A stretch of DNA of 64,000 bases from Paraburkholderia eburnea (GCF_002917095.1 NZ_PQGA01000001.1:496001-560000), one strand, 5' to 3'; counted from the first letter of the stretch, positions 52,941 through 62,110 are shown. Numbers and translations are program-made. The notes: generated by a model not told the origin, from the letters alone.

Positions 52941-54163
52941 GCAAAAAACGAGTGGTGGTAGGCATGTCGGGCGGCGTGGATTCGTCGGTGACGGCGTGGC
53001 TGCTCAAGGAGCAGGGTTACGACGTCGTCGGCCTCTTCATGAAGAACTGGGAAGACGACGACGACGGCGAATACTGCTCGACGCGCCAGGACTGGATCGA
53101 CGTGGTGTCGGTCGCGGATCTGATCGGCATCGACGTCGAAGCGGTGAACTTCGCCGCCGAGTACAAGGACCGCGTGTTCGCGGAGTTCCTGCGCGAGTAT
53201 TCCGCGGGCCGCACGCCGAACCCGGACGTGCTCTGCAACGCCGAGATCAAGTTCAAGGCGTTTCTGGACCACGCGATGTCGCTGGGCGCGCAAACCATCG
53301 CCACGGGCCATTACGCGCGCGTGCGCCAGAACGCAGGCAATGGCCGCTTCGAACTCCTGAAGGCGCTCGACCACACGAAGGATCAGTCGTACTTCCTGCA
53401 CCGCCTGAACCAGGCGCAGTTGTCGAAGACGATGTTCCCGCTCGGCGAAATCCCCAAGACAAAAGTGCGTGAAATCGCCGAGCAGATCGGCCTGCCGAAC
53501 GCGAAGAAAAAGGATTCGACGGGCATCTGCTTCATCGGCGAGCGGCCGTTCCGCGACTTCCTGAACCGCTATCTGCCGACCCAGCCCGGCCCGATGATGA
53601 CGCCCGACGGCAAGGTCGTGGGCGAGCACATCGGCCTCGCGTTCTACACGTTCGGACAGCGCAAGGGCATCGGTCTGGGCGGCAGCAAGGACGGCAGCGG
53701 CGATCCGTGGTTTGTCGCGGGCAAGAACATCGAGACCAATACGCTTTATGTGGTGCAGGGTCACGATCATCCGTGGCTGCTCGCGCATGACCTGCGCGCG
53801 GGCAACGTGAGCTGGGTCGCGGGCGAGCCGCCGTCCGAGGGCCACCACTGCGGCGCGAAAACGCGTTACCGCCAGGCGGACGCGCCCTGCTCGTTCGCCA
53901 GCGCCAGCGAATTCGGCGAAGGCCAGTTCTCGCTGCATTTCCCCGACGCGCAATGGGCCGTCACGCCGGGCCAGTCGGCTGTGCTGTACGACGGTGAAGT
54001 GTGCCTGGGCGGCGGCATCATCGAAGCCGTGACGACGCTCGAACCGCATGTGCCGGCCGTGCTGCCGCCCGTCGCGCCAAAGAAGAAACGCACGCCGCGC
54101 AAGAAGTCCCCGCAGTTCGCCGCCAACAAGCCGGCTGCGGCGGCATCCGCAAGCGAGGCGTAA
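52937..54163 (+). CDS. mnmA: tRNA-specific 2-thiouridylase MnmA
   Basis: The product has 408 residues (E. coli MnmA has 368). It makes s2U34 in tRNA-Lys, -Glu and -Gln. The PP-loop GMSGGVDSS is at residues 9-17. The catalytic cysteines are C100 in [12 protein letters not shown] and C198 in [26 protein letters not shown] and [15 protein letters not shown] are family blocks. Extra length comes from a C-terminal tail of about 35 residues ([14 protein letters not shown]) that is Lys/Arg/Ala-rich and probably disordered. It starts four bases inside nudJ. Confidence 0.95.
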   Translation: MSKKRVVVGMSGGVDSSVTAWLLKEQGYDVVGLFMKNWEDDDDGEYCSTRQDWIDVVSVADLIGIDVEAVNFAAEYKDRVFAEFLREYSAGRTPNPDVLCNAEIKFKAFLDHAMSLGAQTIATGHYARVRQNAGNGRFELLKALDHTKDQSYFLHRLNQAQLSKTMFPLGEIPKTKVREIAEQIGLPNAKKKDSTGICFIGERPFRDFLNRYLPTQPGPMMTPDGKVVGEHIGLAFYTFGQRKGIGLGGSKDGSGDPWFVAGKNIETNTLYVVQGHDHPWLLAHDLRAGNVSWVAGEPPSEGHHCGAKTRYRQADAPCSFASASEFGEGQFSLHFPDAQWAVTPGQSAVLYDGEVCLGGGIIEAVTTLEPHVPAVLPPVAPKKKRTPRKKSPQFAANKPAAAASASEA

Positions 54164-54169
54164 GCTCGC

Positions 54170-54196
54170 ACGCGCGGCGCGCCCTGCGCCGCGCGT
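54170..54196 (+). terminator. GC-rich hairpin after mnmA
   Basis: ACGCGCGGCGC (54170-54180) pairs with GCGCCGCGCGT (54186-54196) around GCCCT, followed by a loose pyrimidine run (TTTCCCCTTCTG). It is a likely but imperfect intrinsic terminator. Confidence 0.6.
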
Positions 54197-54407
54197 TTCC
54201 CCTTCTGTCTTTTCGCTCTCCTCGACGTTTTCTTCAGCGCATTTGCGCGGCGTCGGCTCCGGCCCCGCGAAATCCTGCCCGCTTCCCGGCCAGTTTCACA
54301 AACTTGCGGCATCATTCGGGCACGCCAGCGCCGTACCCGGGCGCGGCACGGTTCGCGCGGCCCTGACCGGTGCACGCGCGGCGGATCAAGAGAACGAGGA
54401 GTCCCCA

Positions 54408-56015
54408 ATGTTTTCCCGACGTTACCTCGCCATGTGGTGCGCGGTGCTGCTGCTTGCGGCCTGTGTCATTGCAGCGGCGTTCCATCATCTGTCGTGGTAC
54501 TGCGCCATCGTGCCCGCGCTATTCGTCGCGCTCGGCCTCTACGACATGACGCAGTTGCGCCACGCCATCCTGCGCAATTACCCGCTCTGGGGCCACCTGC
54601 GTTTCCTGTTCGAGTTCGTGCGGCCTGAAATCCGCCAGTATTTCGTCGAGGACGACACCGACGAAAAGCCCTTCTCGCTCGTGCAACGCAGCGTGGTCTA
54701 TCAACGCTCGAAGAACGTCGTCGACAGCCGCCCCTACGGCACCGAACTCGACGTCAAGGCCATCGGCCATGAATGGATCAGCCATTCGCTCGCGCCCACC
54801 AAACTGAACGGCAGCGACTTCCGCGTGCTGGTCGGCGCGAGCCGCGCGCAGCCCTATTCGATGTCGATCTTCAATGTCTCGGCGATGAGCTTCGGCGCGC
54901 TGTCGGCCAACGCAATTCGCGCGCTGAACCTGGGCGCGAAGAAAGGCGGCTTCGCGCACGACACCGGCGAAGGCTCGATGTCGAAGTATCACCGCGAGCA
55001 CGGCGGCGACATCATCTGGGAAATCGCTTCGGGCTACTTCGGCTGCCGCAACGACGACGGCACGTTCAGCGCCGACAAATTCCAGCGCCTCGCCAACGAG
55101 CCGCAAGTGAAGATGATCGAGGTGAAGCTCTCGCAAGGCGCGAAGCCGGGCCACGGCGGCATGCTGCTCGCGGCCAAGGTCACACCGGAAATCGCGGAAA
55201 CGCGCGGCATTGCGATGGGCCAGGACTGCGTCTCGCCCGCGCGTCATTCGGAATTTTCGACGCCGCGCGGCCTGCTCGAATTCGTCGAGCGCCTGCGCAA
55301 GCTGTCGGGCGGCAAGCCCACGGGTTTCAAGCTCTGTATCGGCCATCCGTGGGAATTCTTCGGCATCGCCAAGGCCATGCTCGAAACCGGCATCCTGCCT
55401 GACTTCATCGTCGTGGACGGCGCGGAAGGCGGCACGGGCGCGGCGCCCATCGAGTTCACCGATCACATCGGCACGCCGCTGCAGGAAGGCCTGCTGCTCG
55501 TGCACAACACGCTCGTCGGCATCGGTCTGCGCGACAAGATCAAGATCGGCGCGAGCGGCAAGATCATCACCGCATTCGATATCGCCAAGACGCTCGCGAT
55601 CGGCGCGGACTGGGTCAATTCGGCACGCGGCTTCATGTTCGCGGTGGGCTGCATCCAGGCGCAGAAGTGCCATTCGGACCGCTGCCCCACGGGCGTCGCG
55701 ACGCAGGATCCGGTGCGCCAGCGCGCGCTCGACGTGCCCGACAAGGGCGAGCGCGTCTACAACTTCCATCGCAACACGCTGCACGCGCTGCAGGAAATCA
55801 TTCAGGCCGCGGGCCTCGACAGCCCCGCCGATCTGCGCGCGCATCATATTGTGCGGCGCGTTTCCTCATACGAAGTGAAGCTGATGTCGGAACTGCTCAA
55901 GTATCTGAAGCCGGGCGATCTGCTCGAAGCGCGCTATCGCTACCAGTTGTACGAGAAGTGGTGGCCGGTGGCGCGCAGCGATTCGTTCGCGCCCGCAGCA
56001 GAGAAAATCGTCTGA
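54408..56015 (+). CDS. FMN-binding glutamate-synthase-domain protein (membrane-anchored)
   Basis: The product has 535 residues from ATG 54408 behind GAGGAG. Two hydrophobic segments occupy residues 8-45 (AMWCAVLLLAACVIAAAF, CAIVPALFVALGLY). The GltS FMN/glutamate-synthase barrel follows, with MSFGALSANAIRALNLGA, IVVDGAEGGTGAAP and IKIGASGKIITAFDIAKTLA. The 3Fe-4S motif C-x5-C-x4-C is at GCIQAQKCHSDRCPTG, as in authentic glutamate synthase. It lacks the glutaminase domain and is much shorter than GltB (about 1500 residues). No GltD partner is nearby. The role may be an electron-transfer or amino-acid oxidoreductase; unknown. Confidence 0.85.
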   Translation: MFSRRYLAMWCAVLLLAACVIAAAFHHLSWYCAIVPALFVALGLYDMTQLRHAILRNYPLWGHLRFLFEFVRPEIRQYFVEDDTDEKPFSLVQRSVVYQRSKNVVDSRPYGTELDVKAIGHEWISHSLAPTKLNGSDFRVLVGASRAQPYSMSIFNVSAMSFGALSANAIRALNLGAKKGGFAHDTGEGSMSKYHREHGGDIIWEIASGYFGCRNDDGTFSADKFQRLANEPQVKMIEVKLSQGAKPGHGGMLLAAKVTPEIAETRGIAMGQDCVSPARHSEFSTPRGLLEFVERLRKLSGGKPTGFKLCIGHPWEFFGIAKAMLETGILPDFIVVDGAEGGTGAAPIEFTDHIGTPLQEGLLLVHNTLVGIGLRDKIKIGASGKIITAFDIAKTLAIGADWVNSARGFMFAVGCIQAQKCHSDRCPTGVATQDPVRQRALDVPDKGERVYNFHRNTLHALQEIIQAAGLDSPADLRAHHIVRRVSSYEVKLMSELLKYLKPGDLLEARYRYQLYEKWWPVARSDSFAPAAEKIV

Positions 56016-56066
56016 TGTATCGATGATGGTTGCATGTGCAATCATCATCGGAAATTCGAGGACGAA

Positions 56067-56100
56067 AAAAAAGCGCGCATTTTGAACTGCGCGCTTTTTT
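56067..56100. terminator. Bidirectional intrinsic terminator, glutamate-synthase-like / GST
   Basis: AAAAAAGCGCGCA (56067-56079) and its complement (56088-56100) form a 13-bp stem with A- and T-runs, between convergent genes. Confidence 0.93.
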
Positions 56101-56121
56101 CATGCTTGCACGGTTTTTACC

Positions 56122-56733
56122 TCATGCCTGCGGCACGGTATCCGCGAACGACGCGCGCTGCATGAGCTTCTCGAAGTGCTTCGCCAGATTCGGATGCAGC
56201 TCGCGCCAATCCAGCTCCGGCTGACGGAAGTCGAGATAGCCGAGCGCGCAACCCACCGCGATATCGGCGAGCGTGTAGCGGTTGCCCGCGCACCACGCGT
56301 TGCCCGCAAGACCCTTGGCCATCGCTTTCAGACCTTCGTGAATCTTGCGATTCTGACGTTCGATCCATGCTTCGCACTGCTGCTCGGGCGTGCGTTGCGT
56401 GCCTTCCGCGCGAATCAGCACGGCGGCGTCGAGCATACCGTCGGCGAGCGCTTCCCAGCACCGCACTTCCACGCGCTCGCGCCCGCCTTGCGGGATCAGC
56501 TTGCCGACCGGCGAGAGCATGTCCACGTATTCGCAGATCACGCGCGAGTCGAACACGGCTTCGCCGTCCTCCATCACGAGACACGGCACCTTGCCGAGCG
56601 GGTTGAAATCGTGGATCGCCGTTTCGGCGGCCCACACGTTTTCAAGCACCAGCTTGTAGTCGATTTTCTTTTCGGCGAGCATGATCCGCGCCTTGCGGAC
56701 ATACGGGCTCCCGAGCGAACCGATAAGTTTCAT
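56122..56733 (-). CDS. Glutathione S-transferase, YibF-like
   Basis: The product has 203 residues from ATG 56733 (E. coli YibF has 202). The thioredoxin-like N-domain begins MKLIGSLGSPYVRKARIML, with the likely glutathione-binding serine at residue 9. It continues with NPLGKVPCLVMEDGEAVFDSRVI, including the cis-Pro and the ES/DS glutathione contact. The helical C-domain contains NRYTLADIAVGCALGYLDF. It is a cytosolic detoxification-type enzyme with unknown substrate. The gene is divergent from pepP across 223 bp. Confidence 0.9.
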   Translation of the reverse strand: MKLIGSLGSPYVRKARIMLAEKKIDYKLVLENVWAAETAIHDFNPLGKVPCLVMEDGEAVFDSRVICEYVDMLSPVGKLIPQGGRERVEVRCWEALADGMLDAAVLIRAEGTQRTPEQQCEAWIERQNRKIHEGLKAMAKGLAGNAWCAGNRYTLADIAVGCALGYLDFRQPELDWRELHPNLAKHFEKLMQRASFADTVPQA

Positions 56734-56944
56734 CGCACCTGCCTTTTCTGGAATTCGGCGGAAGTATACGTGGTAATCGACAAATTCTGACGGGTCGCCC
56801 GCTCCAGGGCGTGAATTCGGCGGCAGGTTTGGGCTTGCGCTGTCGGCTCGATGCAACATCGGGCGTGGCGCGGCGAGGCTTGCGCCATGTCGGTCGGCAC
56901 GTTGAACGCTCGCTCGGCGGCGGGCAGCGCGCACAGCCAGGCGC

Positions 56945-56950
56945 TACAAT
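56945..56950 (+). promoter_or_regulatory. -10 box TACAAT close to the pepP start
   Basis: TACAAT lies six bases before the pepP ATG, so the transcript should start at or near the ATG. No Shine-Dalgarno and no clear -35 are present; a leaderless message is likely if this box is used. Confidence 0.5.
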
Positions 56951-56956
56951 CGCACG

Positions 56957-58432
56957 ATGGACACGACCCTTACGGAAAGCGCTTCGGCCGCTGTGCGCGC
57001 GGCTGCCGATGCGTCGGGCGCCGACGTGCCGGGCGCCGCTGCGTTGCGCGGCCCCGACGGCGGCGCAGCGCTCTATCGCGCGCGCCGCGAACGCGTGCTC
57101 GCCGCGCTGCGCGCGCAAGGCGGCGGCGTGGCGCTGGTGCCCACGGCGCCCGAAGTCATGCGCAATCGCGACGCCGACTATCCCTACCGGCACGACAGCT
57201 ACTTCTACTACCTCACCGGCTTCACCGAGCCTGAGGCGCTGCTCGTGCTCGATGCGAACGCGGGCGAAAGCCAGCCCGCGTCGATCCTCTTTTGCCGCGC
57301 GAAAAACGTCGAACGCGAAACGTGGGAAGGCTTCCGTTTCGGTCCCGATGGCGCGCGCGAAGCGTTCGGTTTCGACGCCGCGCTTCCCTTCGACGATCTC
57401 GATACCCAGATGCCGCGCCTGATCGCCAATCGCCCGGCGCTGCACTATGCGCTCGCGGCCTCGGAGCGTTTCGACGCCCAGGTGCGCGGCTGGATCGATA
57501 CGGTGCGCGCGCAAGGACGCAGCGGCGTGACCGCGCCCGCCGCCGCCTACGATTTGCTGCCGCTGCTCGACGAGATGCGGCTCGTGAAAGACGCGCACGA
57601 ACTCGACACGATGCGCCGTGCGGCGAAGATTTCGGCGCTCGCGCATGTGCGCGCGATGCAGTCGTGCCGCCCCGGTATGCGTGAATACGAAATCGAAGCC
57701 GAATTGCTCTACACGTTCCGCAAGCACGGCGCGCAGGCGCCCGCTTACGGCTCGATCGTCGCGGCGGGCGCGAACGCCTGCGTGCTGCACTATCCGGCGG
57801 GTAACGCCGTCGCGCGCGACGGCGATCTGATCCTGATCGACGCCGCGTGCGAGCTGAACGGCTACGCCTCGGACATCACGCGCACGTTCCCCGCAAGCGG
57901 CCGCTTCACGAGCGCGCAGCGCGAGATCTACGACATCGTGCTGGCCGCCCAGCAGGCCGCCGTGGACGCCACGCGCGCGGGGGTGAATTTCGAAGCGCCG
58001 CACGACGCGGCCGTTCGCGTGCTCGCGCAAGGGCTGCTCGATACCGGCATCCTCGATCGCCAGCGCTACGCAGGCGTGGACGACGTGATCGCCGAACGCG
58101 CCTACGCGCGTTTTTACATGCATCGCACAGGGCATTGGCTCGGCATGGATGTGCATGACGTGGGCGACTATCGCGAGCGCGACGCATCGCAGGCACAAAG
58201 CGATGCGCCGCCGCCGTGGCGCACGCTGCGCGCGGGCATGACGCTCACGATCGAGCCGGGCCTCTACATCCGCGCCGCCGAAGACGTGCCGGAGCGCTAC
58301 TGGGATATCGGCATCCGGATCGAGGACGACGCCATCGTCACCGATACCGGTTGCGAGCTCATCACGCGCGGCGTGCCCGTGAACGCCGACGAAATCGAAG
58401 CGCTGATGCAGGACGCGCAACGCGGCGTGTGA
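56957..58432 (+). CDS. pepP: Xaa-Pro aminopeptidase
   Basis: The product has 491 residues (E. coli PepP has 441). It removes N-terminal residues that precede proline, with two Mn ions. The creatinase-like N-domain contains YPYRHDSYFYYLTGF. The pita-bread metal site is complete: two Asp in LIDAACELNGYASDITRTF, His in FYMHRTGHWLGMDVHD, and Glu in TIEPGLYI and GIRIEDD. The first about 35 residues (Ala/Asp-rich) are extra compared with E. coli. If the -10 at 56945 is used the ATG is leaderless; a later start is possible. ubiH follows 64 bp downstream, the same pair as in E. coli. Confidence 0.94.
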   Translation: MDTTLTESASAAVRAAADASGADVPGAAALRGPDGGAALYRARRERVLAALRAQGGGVALVPTAPEVMRNRDADYPYRHDSYFYYLTGFTEPEALLVLDANAGESQPASILFCRAKNVERETWEGFRFGPDGAREAFGFDAALPFDDLDTQMPRLIANRPALHYALAASERFDAQVRGWIDTVRAQGRSGVTAPAAAYDLLPLLDEMRLVKDAHELDTMRRAAKISALAHVRAMQSCRPGMREYEIEAELLYTFRKHGAQAPAYGSIVAAGANACVLHYPAGNAVARDGDLILIDAACELNGYASDITRTFPASGRFTSAQREIYDIVLAAQQAAVDATRAGVNFEAPHDAAVRVLAQGLLDTGILDRQRYAGVDDVIAERAYARFYMHRTGHWLGMDVHDVGDYRERDASQAQSDAPPPWRTLRAGMTLTIEPGLYIRAAEDVPERYWDIGIRIEDDAIVTDTGCELITRGVPVNADEIEALMQDAQRGV

Positions 58433-58496
58433 GCGCTTTTCGACTCACGCGCTCGACGCCACGAATAGCTAACGATCCAGGACCGAACGCAGCGAC

Positions 58497-59792
58497 ATGA
58501 ACGCAGTAAATGCAGCCAGCCAGGCCGTGCATGAAGACGGCCGCGCGCACAACGCGCCCGCCTCTTTCGACCATGACGTCATCATCGTCGGCGCCGGGCC
58601 GGTCGGGCTCGCGCTTGCGGGCTGGCTCGCGCAACGCAGCGCGACATCGGCGCTGTCGGTCGCACTGATCGACGCGCGCGAACCCGAGGACAGCGCGGGC
58701 GACCCGCGCGCCATCGCCGTTTCGCAAGGCAGCCGCACGCTGCTGCAAGCGCTCGCGTGGCCGCAGGACGCGACGTCGATCGAACGCATCCACGTTTCGC
58801 AGCGAGGCCACTTCGGCCGCACGCTGATCGATCGCCACGATTACGACCTGCCCGCGCTCGGTTACGTCGCGCGTTACGGCGCGATCGTGCAATCGCTCGC
58901 GCAGGCCGTGCGCGGCACGAGCGTGCATTGGCTCCATCACACGCACGCGCAGGAACCCGTGGTCGAGCACGACGGCGTCACGCTGCAGGTGGAAAGCGCA
59001 GGCGTCGCGCGTACGCTGCGCGCGCGCATTCTGGTGAATGCGGAAGGCGGTTTGTATCGCGTGCAGGCGCCTGAAGCCGATGCGCAGCCACAAGTCCAGG
59101 CCGATCGCGATGCCTCTCAAGCCGCGCCGCAACGTCCGCAAAAGCGCTCGCGCGATTACGGACAGACGGCGCTGGTGGGCATCGTGAGCGTATCGGCGCC
59201 GCAAGCGCATGTCGCCTGGGAACGCTTCACCGACGAAGGCCCGATCGCGCTGCTGCCGATGGGCGGCGCGCGCGACGCCGATTTCGCGCTCGTGTGGTGC
59301 TCGGCGCCGGTCGAGGCCGCCCGCCGCGCGGCGCTCTCCGATGCCGATTTTCTCGCCGAACTGGGCGCGGCCTTCGGCGCGCGCATGGGCCGCTTCACGC
59401 AGATTCAGGGCCGCGCGGCGTTCCCGCTCGGCTTGAACGCGCTCGATACGCTGGTGTCGGGGCAGGGTCGCGTCGCCGCGGTCGGCAACGCGGCGCAGAC
59501 GCTGCATCCGGTGGCGGGTCAGGGGCTGAATCTCGGCCTGCGCGACGCGCACGCACTGGCCGACGCCCTCGCCCAGCACGGCGCGACGCCGCTCGCGCTC
59601 GCCGATTTCGCGGGCCGCCGCGCCTTCGACCGCCGTATGACGATCGGGGCGACGGACACGCTCGCGCGTCTGTTCACGGTGGATTTCCCGGCACTCGCGA
59701 CGCTGCGCGGCCTCGCGCTGACAGCGCTCGAATTCGTGCCGCCGGTGAAGTCGGCGCTCGCCCGGCAGATGATGTTTGGGCAGCGCAGTTGA
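58497..59792 (+). CDS. ubiH: 2-octaprenyl-6-methoxyphenol hydroxylase-type FAD monooxygenase
   Basis: The product has 431 residues (E. coli UbiH has 392). It performs a ring hydroxylation in ubiquinone synthesis. FAD motifs are the N-terminal DVIIVGAGPVGLALAGWLA, the central DPRAIAVSQGSRTLLQAL, and the C-terminal VGNAAQTLHPVAGQGLNLGLRDA. UbiH, UbiF and UbiI are paralogues; the pepP neighbour favours UbiH. An unusual insert (PEADAQPQVQADRDASQAAP, about residues 190-215) lengthens the substrate domain. vapBC follows 92 bp downstream. Confidence 0.9.
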   Translation: MNAVNAASQAVHEDGRAHNAPASFDHDVIIVGAGPVGLALAGWLAQRSATSALSVALIDAREPEDSAGDPRAIAVSQGSRTLLQALAWPQDATSIERIHVSQRGHFGRTLIDRHDYDLPALGYVARYGAIVQSLAQAVRGTSVHWLHHTHAQEPVVEHDGVTLQVESAGVARTLRARILVNAEGGLYRVQAPEADAQPQVQADRDASQAAPQRPQKRSRDYGQTALVGIVSVSAPQAHVAWERFTDEGPIALLPMGGARDADFALVWCSAPVEAARRAALSDADFLAELGAAFGARMGRFTQIQGRAAFPLGLNALDTLVSGQGRVAAVGNAAQTLHPVAGQGLNLGLRDAHALADALAQHGATPLALADFAGRRAFDRRMTIGATDTLARLFTVDFPALATLRGLALTALEFVPPVKSALARQMMFGQRS

Positions 59793-59850
59793 TCGGGAGC
59801 AATTGGGCTAGTCGGCCGGTACGCGCACAAGGATACTAATTGCGGTAGCA

Positions 59851-59869
59851 TATCTATTTTTTGTAGATA
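59851..59869. promoter_or_regulatory. Candidate vapBC operator
   Basis: TATCTA-N7-TAGATA is a perfect 6-bp-arm dyad in an AT-rich stretch 15 bp before the vapB start. It overlaps a possible promoter (TTGCGG 59840-59845, TAGATA 59864-59869). VapBC complexes usually repress themselves at such sites. Confidence 0.6.
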
Positions 59870-59884
59870 CGAAATGGGGTGCCC

Positions 59885-60127
59885 ATGGATACCGCAAAAA
59901 TCTTCAGGCATGGTGGCTCGCAAGCCGTTCGGCTACCCAAGGATTTTCGCTTCGACACGGCGGAAGTCCGGATTCGCCGTCACGGCGCTGCGGTGATTCT
60001 GGAACCCGTCCCCAGCGACTGGGCGTGGTTGACACCTTTAATCGGCCCCGTCGATCCTGATTTCGAAACAGAGGCGACTACACAGCCAGGCGAACAATCA
60101 CGGCCAGGCCTGGACGTGTTCGAATGA
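59885..60127 (+). CDS. vapB: VapB antitoxin (AbrB/MazE-type swapped-hairpin fold)
   Basis: The product has 80 residues from ATG 59885 with GGGG upstream; a GTG two codons earlier is also in frame. The N-terminal AKIFRHGGSQAVRLPKDFRF is the VapB DNA-binding swapped hairpin. The acidic C-terminus inhibits the toxin. Its stop overlaps vapC by four bases (ATGA). Confidence 0.92.
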   Translation: MDTAKIFRHGGSQAVRLPKDFRFDTAEVRIRRHGAAVILEPVPSDWAWLTPLIGPVDPDFETEATTQPGEQSRPGLDVFE

Positions 60128-60522
60128 AATTCCTGCTGGACACCAACGCGGTTATCGCAATTCTCAAAGGCGATTCGGCTGTTTTGGGGCGCCTGCACGA
60201 GTATTCCCCCAGCGACTTCGGGCTGCCTTCGATCGTTGCGCACGAACTGTATTTTGGCGCCTACAAGAGCCACCGCTCCGTTGAAAATGTGGCGCGCGTC
60301 GGCGCACTTCAGTTCGAAATTGTCTCGTTCGACACAGAAGACGCCCAGCACGCCGGCGAAATCCGCGCGTATCTCGCAGCGGCCGGTACGCCGATAGGTC
60401 CGTACGATGCACTCATCGCCGGCCAGGCGCGCGCTCGCCAGTTGGTGCTGGTGACACACAACGTGCGCGAGTTTGCGCGCGTCGAAGGACTGCATATCGA
60501 GGACTGGCAAGCCAGCGCCTGA
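60124..60522 (+). CDS. vapC: VapC toxin (PIN-domain ribonuclease)
   Basis: The product has 132 residues. PIN-domain acidic residues are visible: D6 in FLLDTNAVIAILKG, E41 in IVAHELYFGAYKS, D94 in GPYDALIAGQA, and the closing LVTHNVREFARV. VapC enzymes cut specific RNAs, often initiator tRNA or 23S rRNA. The pair fills the gap between ubiH and dusB. Confidence 0.93.
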   Translation: MKFLLDTNAVIAILKGDSAVLGRLHEYSPSDFGLPSIVAHELYFGAYKSHRSVENVARVGALQFEIVSFDTEDAQHAGEIRAYLAAAGTPIGPYDALIAGQARARQLVLVTHNVREFARVEGLHIEDWQASA

Positions 60523-60550
60523 AAGAAGCGCAGGCTGTCGGGATAAAAGA

Positions 60551-60575
60551 GGGTCGGTTATTTTTCAGCCGATCC
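60551..60575 (+). terminator. Weak hairpin after vapC
   Basis: GGGTCGGTT (60551-60559) pairs with AGCCGATCC (60567-60575), with two G-T pairs, around a T-rich loop. No U-run follows, so it is uncertain as a terminator. Confidence 0.35.
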
Positions 60576-60742
60576 TGCACTCGTGCATACCGCCGCCCCA
60601 AACAACACCAGGGTGCGCGACTCAAGCCCTCACATCTCGCTTACGCTAAAATACGCGTTTCCCCATTTCGAGTTGCAGCCGCGCCACCGCCTTCGACACC
60701 CGTCGGAGCCAGCCGGGCGCGCTGCCGCTTTTGTCGCGCATC

Positions 60743-61807
60743 ATGTTCACAATCGGCCGCCACACCCTGCGCAATAACCTGTTCGTCGCCCCCATGGCGG
60801 GCGTCACGGATCGGCCGTTCCGCCAGTTGTGCAAGCGCCTCGGCGCGGGCTACGCCGTGTCGGAAATGGTCGCCTCCAACGCGCAGCTCTGGAAGAGCGA
60901 AAAGACCATGCGCCGCGCCAATCACGCGGGCGAGGTCGAACCGATTTCCGTGCAGATCGCGGGCGCCGACCCCGACATGATGGCCGAGGCGGCGCGGTAT
61001 AACGTCGCAAACGGCGCGCAGATCATCGACATCAACATGGGCTGCCCGGCCAAAAAGGTCTGCAACGTGGCCGCCGGTTCCGCACTGCTGCAAAACGAGC
61101 CGCTCGTCGCGCGCATCGTCAAGGCCGTCGTGGATGCCGTGGGTGTGGGGCCAGATGCCGTGCCCGTCACGCTGAAGATCCGCACGGGCTGGGACCGCGA
61201 CAACCGCAACGCGCTCACCGTCGCGCGCATCGCCGAGGAAAGCGGCATTGCCATGCTGACCGTGCACGGCCGCACGCGCGCCGACCTCTATCACGGCGAG
61301 GCGGAGTACGAAACAATCGCCGCGGTGAAGGCCGCCGCGCGCATTCCGGTGGTCGCCAACGGTGACATCACGAAGCCGCAGAAGGCGCGGCACGTGCTCG
61401 CCGTCACGGGCGCGGACGCCATCATGATCGGCCGCGCGGCGCAGGGGCGTCCGTGGCTGTTCCGCGAAATCGAGCATTTTCTCGCCACCGGCGAGTTGCT
61501 GCCGCCGCCGCGCGTGGACGAAATCCAGATGATCATGAACGAGCATCTGGAGGACCACTACGCGTTTTACGGCGAGTTTACGGGCGTGCGTACTGCGCGC
61601 AAGCATATCGGCTGGTACACTCGCGGCCTTTGCGGCGCCAACGCGTTCCGGCATCGCATGAACACGCTGGACACCACACGCGAACAACTCGCCGCCGTCA
61701 ATCAGTTCTTCGACGAGCAGAAGGCCGTTTCCGAGCGCCTCGTCTACGAAGACGACGAGAACGGCGCACAAGGCGAGCGCGAACCTACCGATCGACTGGC
61801 AGCATGA
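60743..61807 (+). CDS. dusB: tRNA-dihydrouridine synthase B
   Basis: The product has 354 residues from ATG 60743; a TTG four codons earlier is in frame but unsupported. It reduces specific uridines in tRNA with FMN and NADPH. It shows LFVAPMAGVTDRPFRQ, the catalytic cysteine in INMGCPAKKVCN, TLKIRTGWD, and the C-terminal FMN site GADAIMIGRAAQGRPWLF. A -10-like TAAAAT lies at 60647-60652. The stop overlaps the fis ATG; dusB-fis is a conserved operon in proteobacteria. The C-terminus is about 25 residues longer than in E. coli. Confidence 0.96.
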   Translation: MFTIGRHTLRNNLFVAPMAGVTDRPFRQLCKRLGAGYAVSEMVASNAQLWKSEKTMRRANHAGEVEPISVQIAGADPDMMAEAARYNVANGAQIIDINMGCPAKKVCNVAAGSALLQNEPLVARIVKAVVDAVGVGPDAVPVTLKIRTGWDRDNRNALTVARIAEESGIAMLTVHGRTRADLYHGEAEYETIAAVKAAARIPVVANGDITKPQKARHVLAVTGADAIMIGRAAQGRPWLFREIEHFLATGELLPPPRVDEIQMIMNEHLEDHYAFYGEFTGVRTARKHIGWYTRGLCGANAFRHRMNTLDTTREQLAAVNQFFDEQKAVSERLVYEDDENGAQGEREPTDRLAA

Positions 61808-62037
61808 GCAAGCACAATATCGAACAATCCGTCCGCGACAGCCTGGGAGTCTATTTCCAGGATCTCGACGGCAGTAATCCGCACGACGTCTATGAAATGG
61901 TGATGGCGTGCGTCGAAAAACCGATGCTCGAGGTGGTGCTCGAGCAGGCCGGCGGCAATCAGTCGCTGGCCGCCGAGTACCTCGGCATCAACCGCAATAC
62001 GCTGCGCAAGAAGCTCCAGCAGCACGGCCTGCTGTAA
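61804..62037 (+). CDS. fis: Nucleoid-associated DNA-binding protein Fis
   Basis: The product has 77 residues (E. coli Fis has 98). The C-terminal helix-turn-helix [20 protein letters not shown] is fully conserved, and the dimer helices A and B precede it. The shortening is at the N-terminus, where E. coli Fis has the mobile beta-hairpin that activates DNA invertases. That activity is therefore not expected, while DNA bending and transcription control should remain. Translation is coupled to dusB by an ATGA overlap. Confidence 0.95.
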   Translation: MSKHNIEQSVRDSLGVYFQDLDGSNPHDVYEMVMACVEKPMLEVVLEQAGGNQSLAAEYLGINRNTLRKKLQQHGLL

Positions 62038-62110
62038 CGGCCGTCGCGGCCCGCCGCCTATCTGGACTTCCCGCGCTCCTTCCTCGATCTCCCGGCAACT
62101 CTCCCCCATC

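Noticed and set aside
62038..62110. Purine riboswitch or PurR operator upstream of purH
   Set aside because: The gap is only 73 bp and shows neither a recognisable aptamer nor a clear PurR palindrome.
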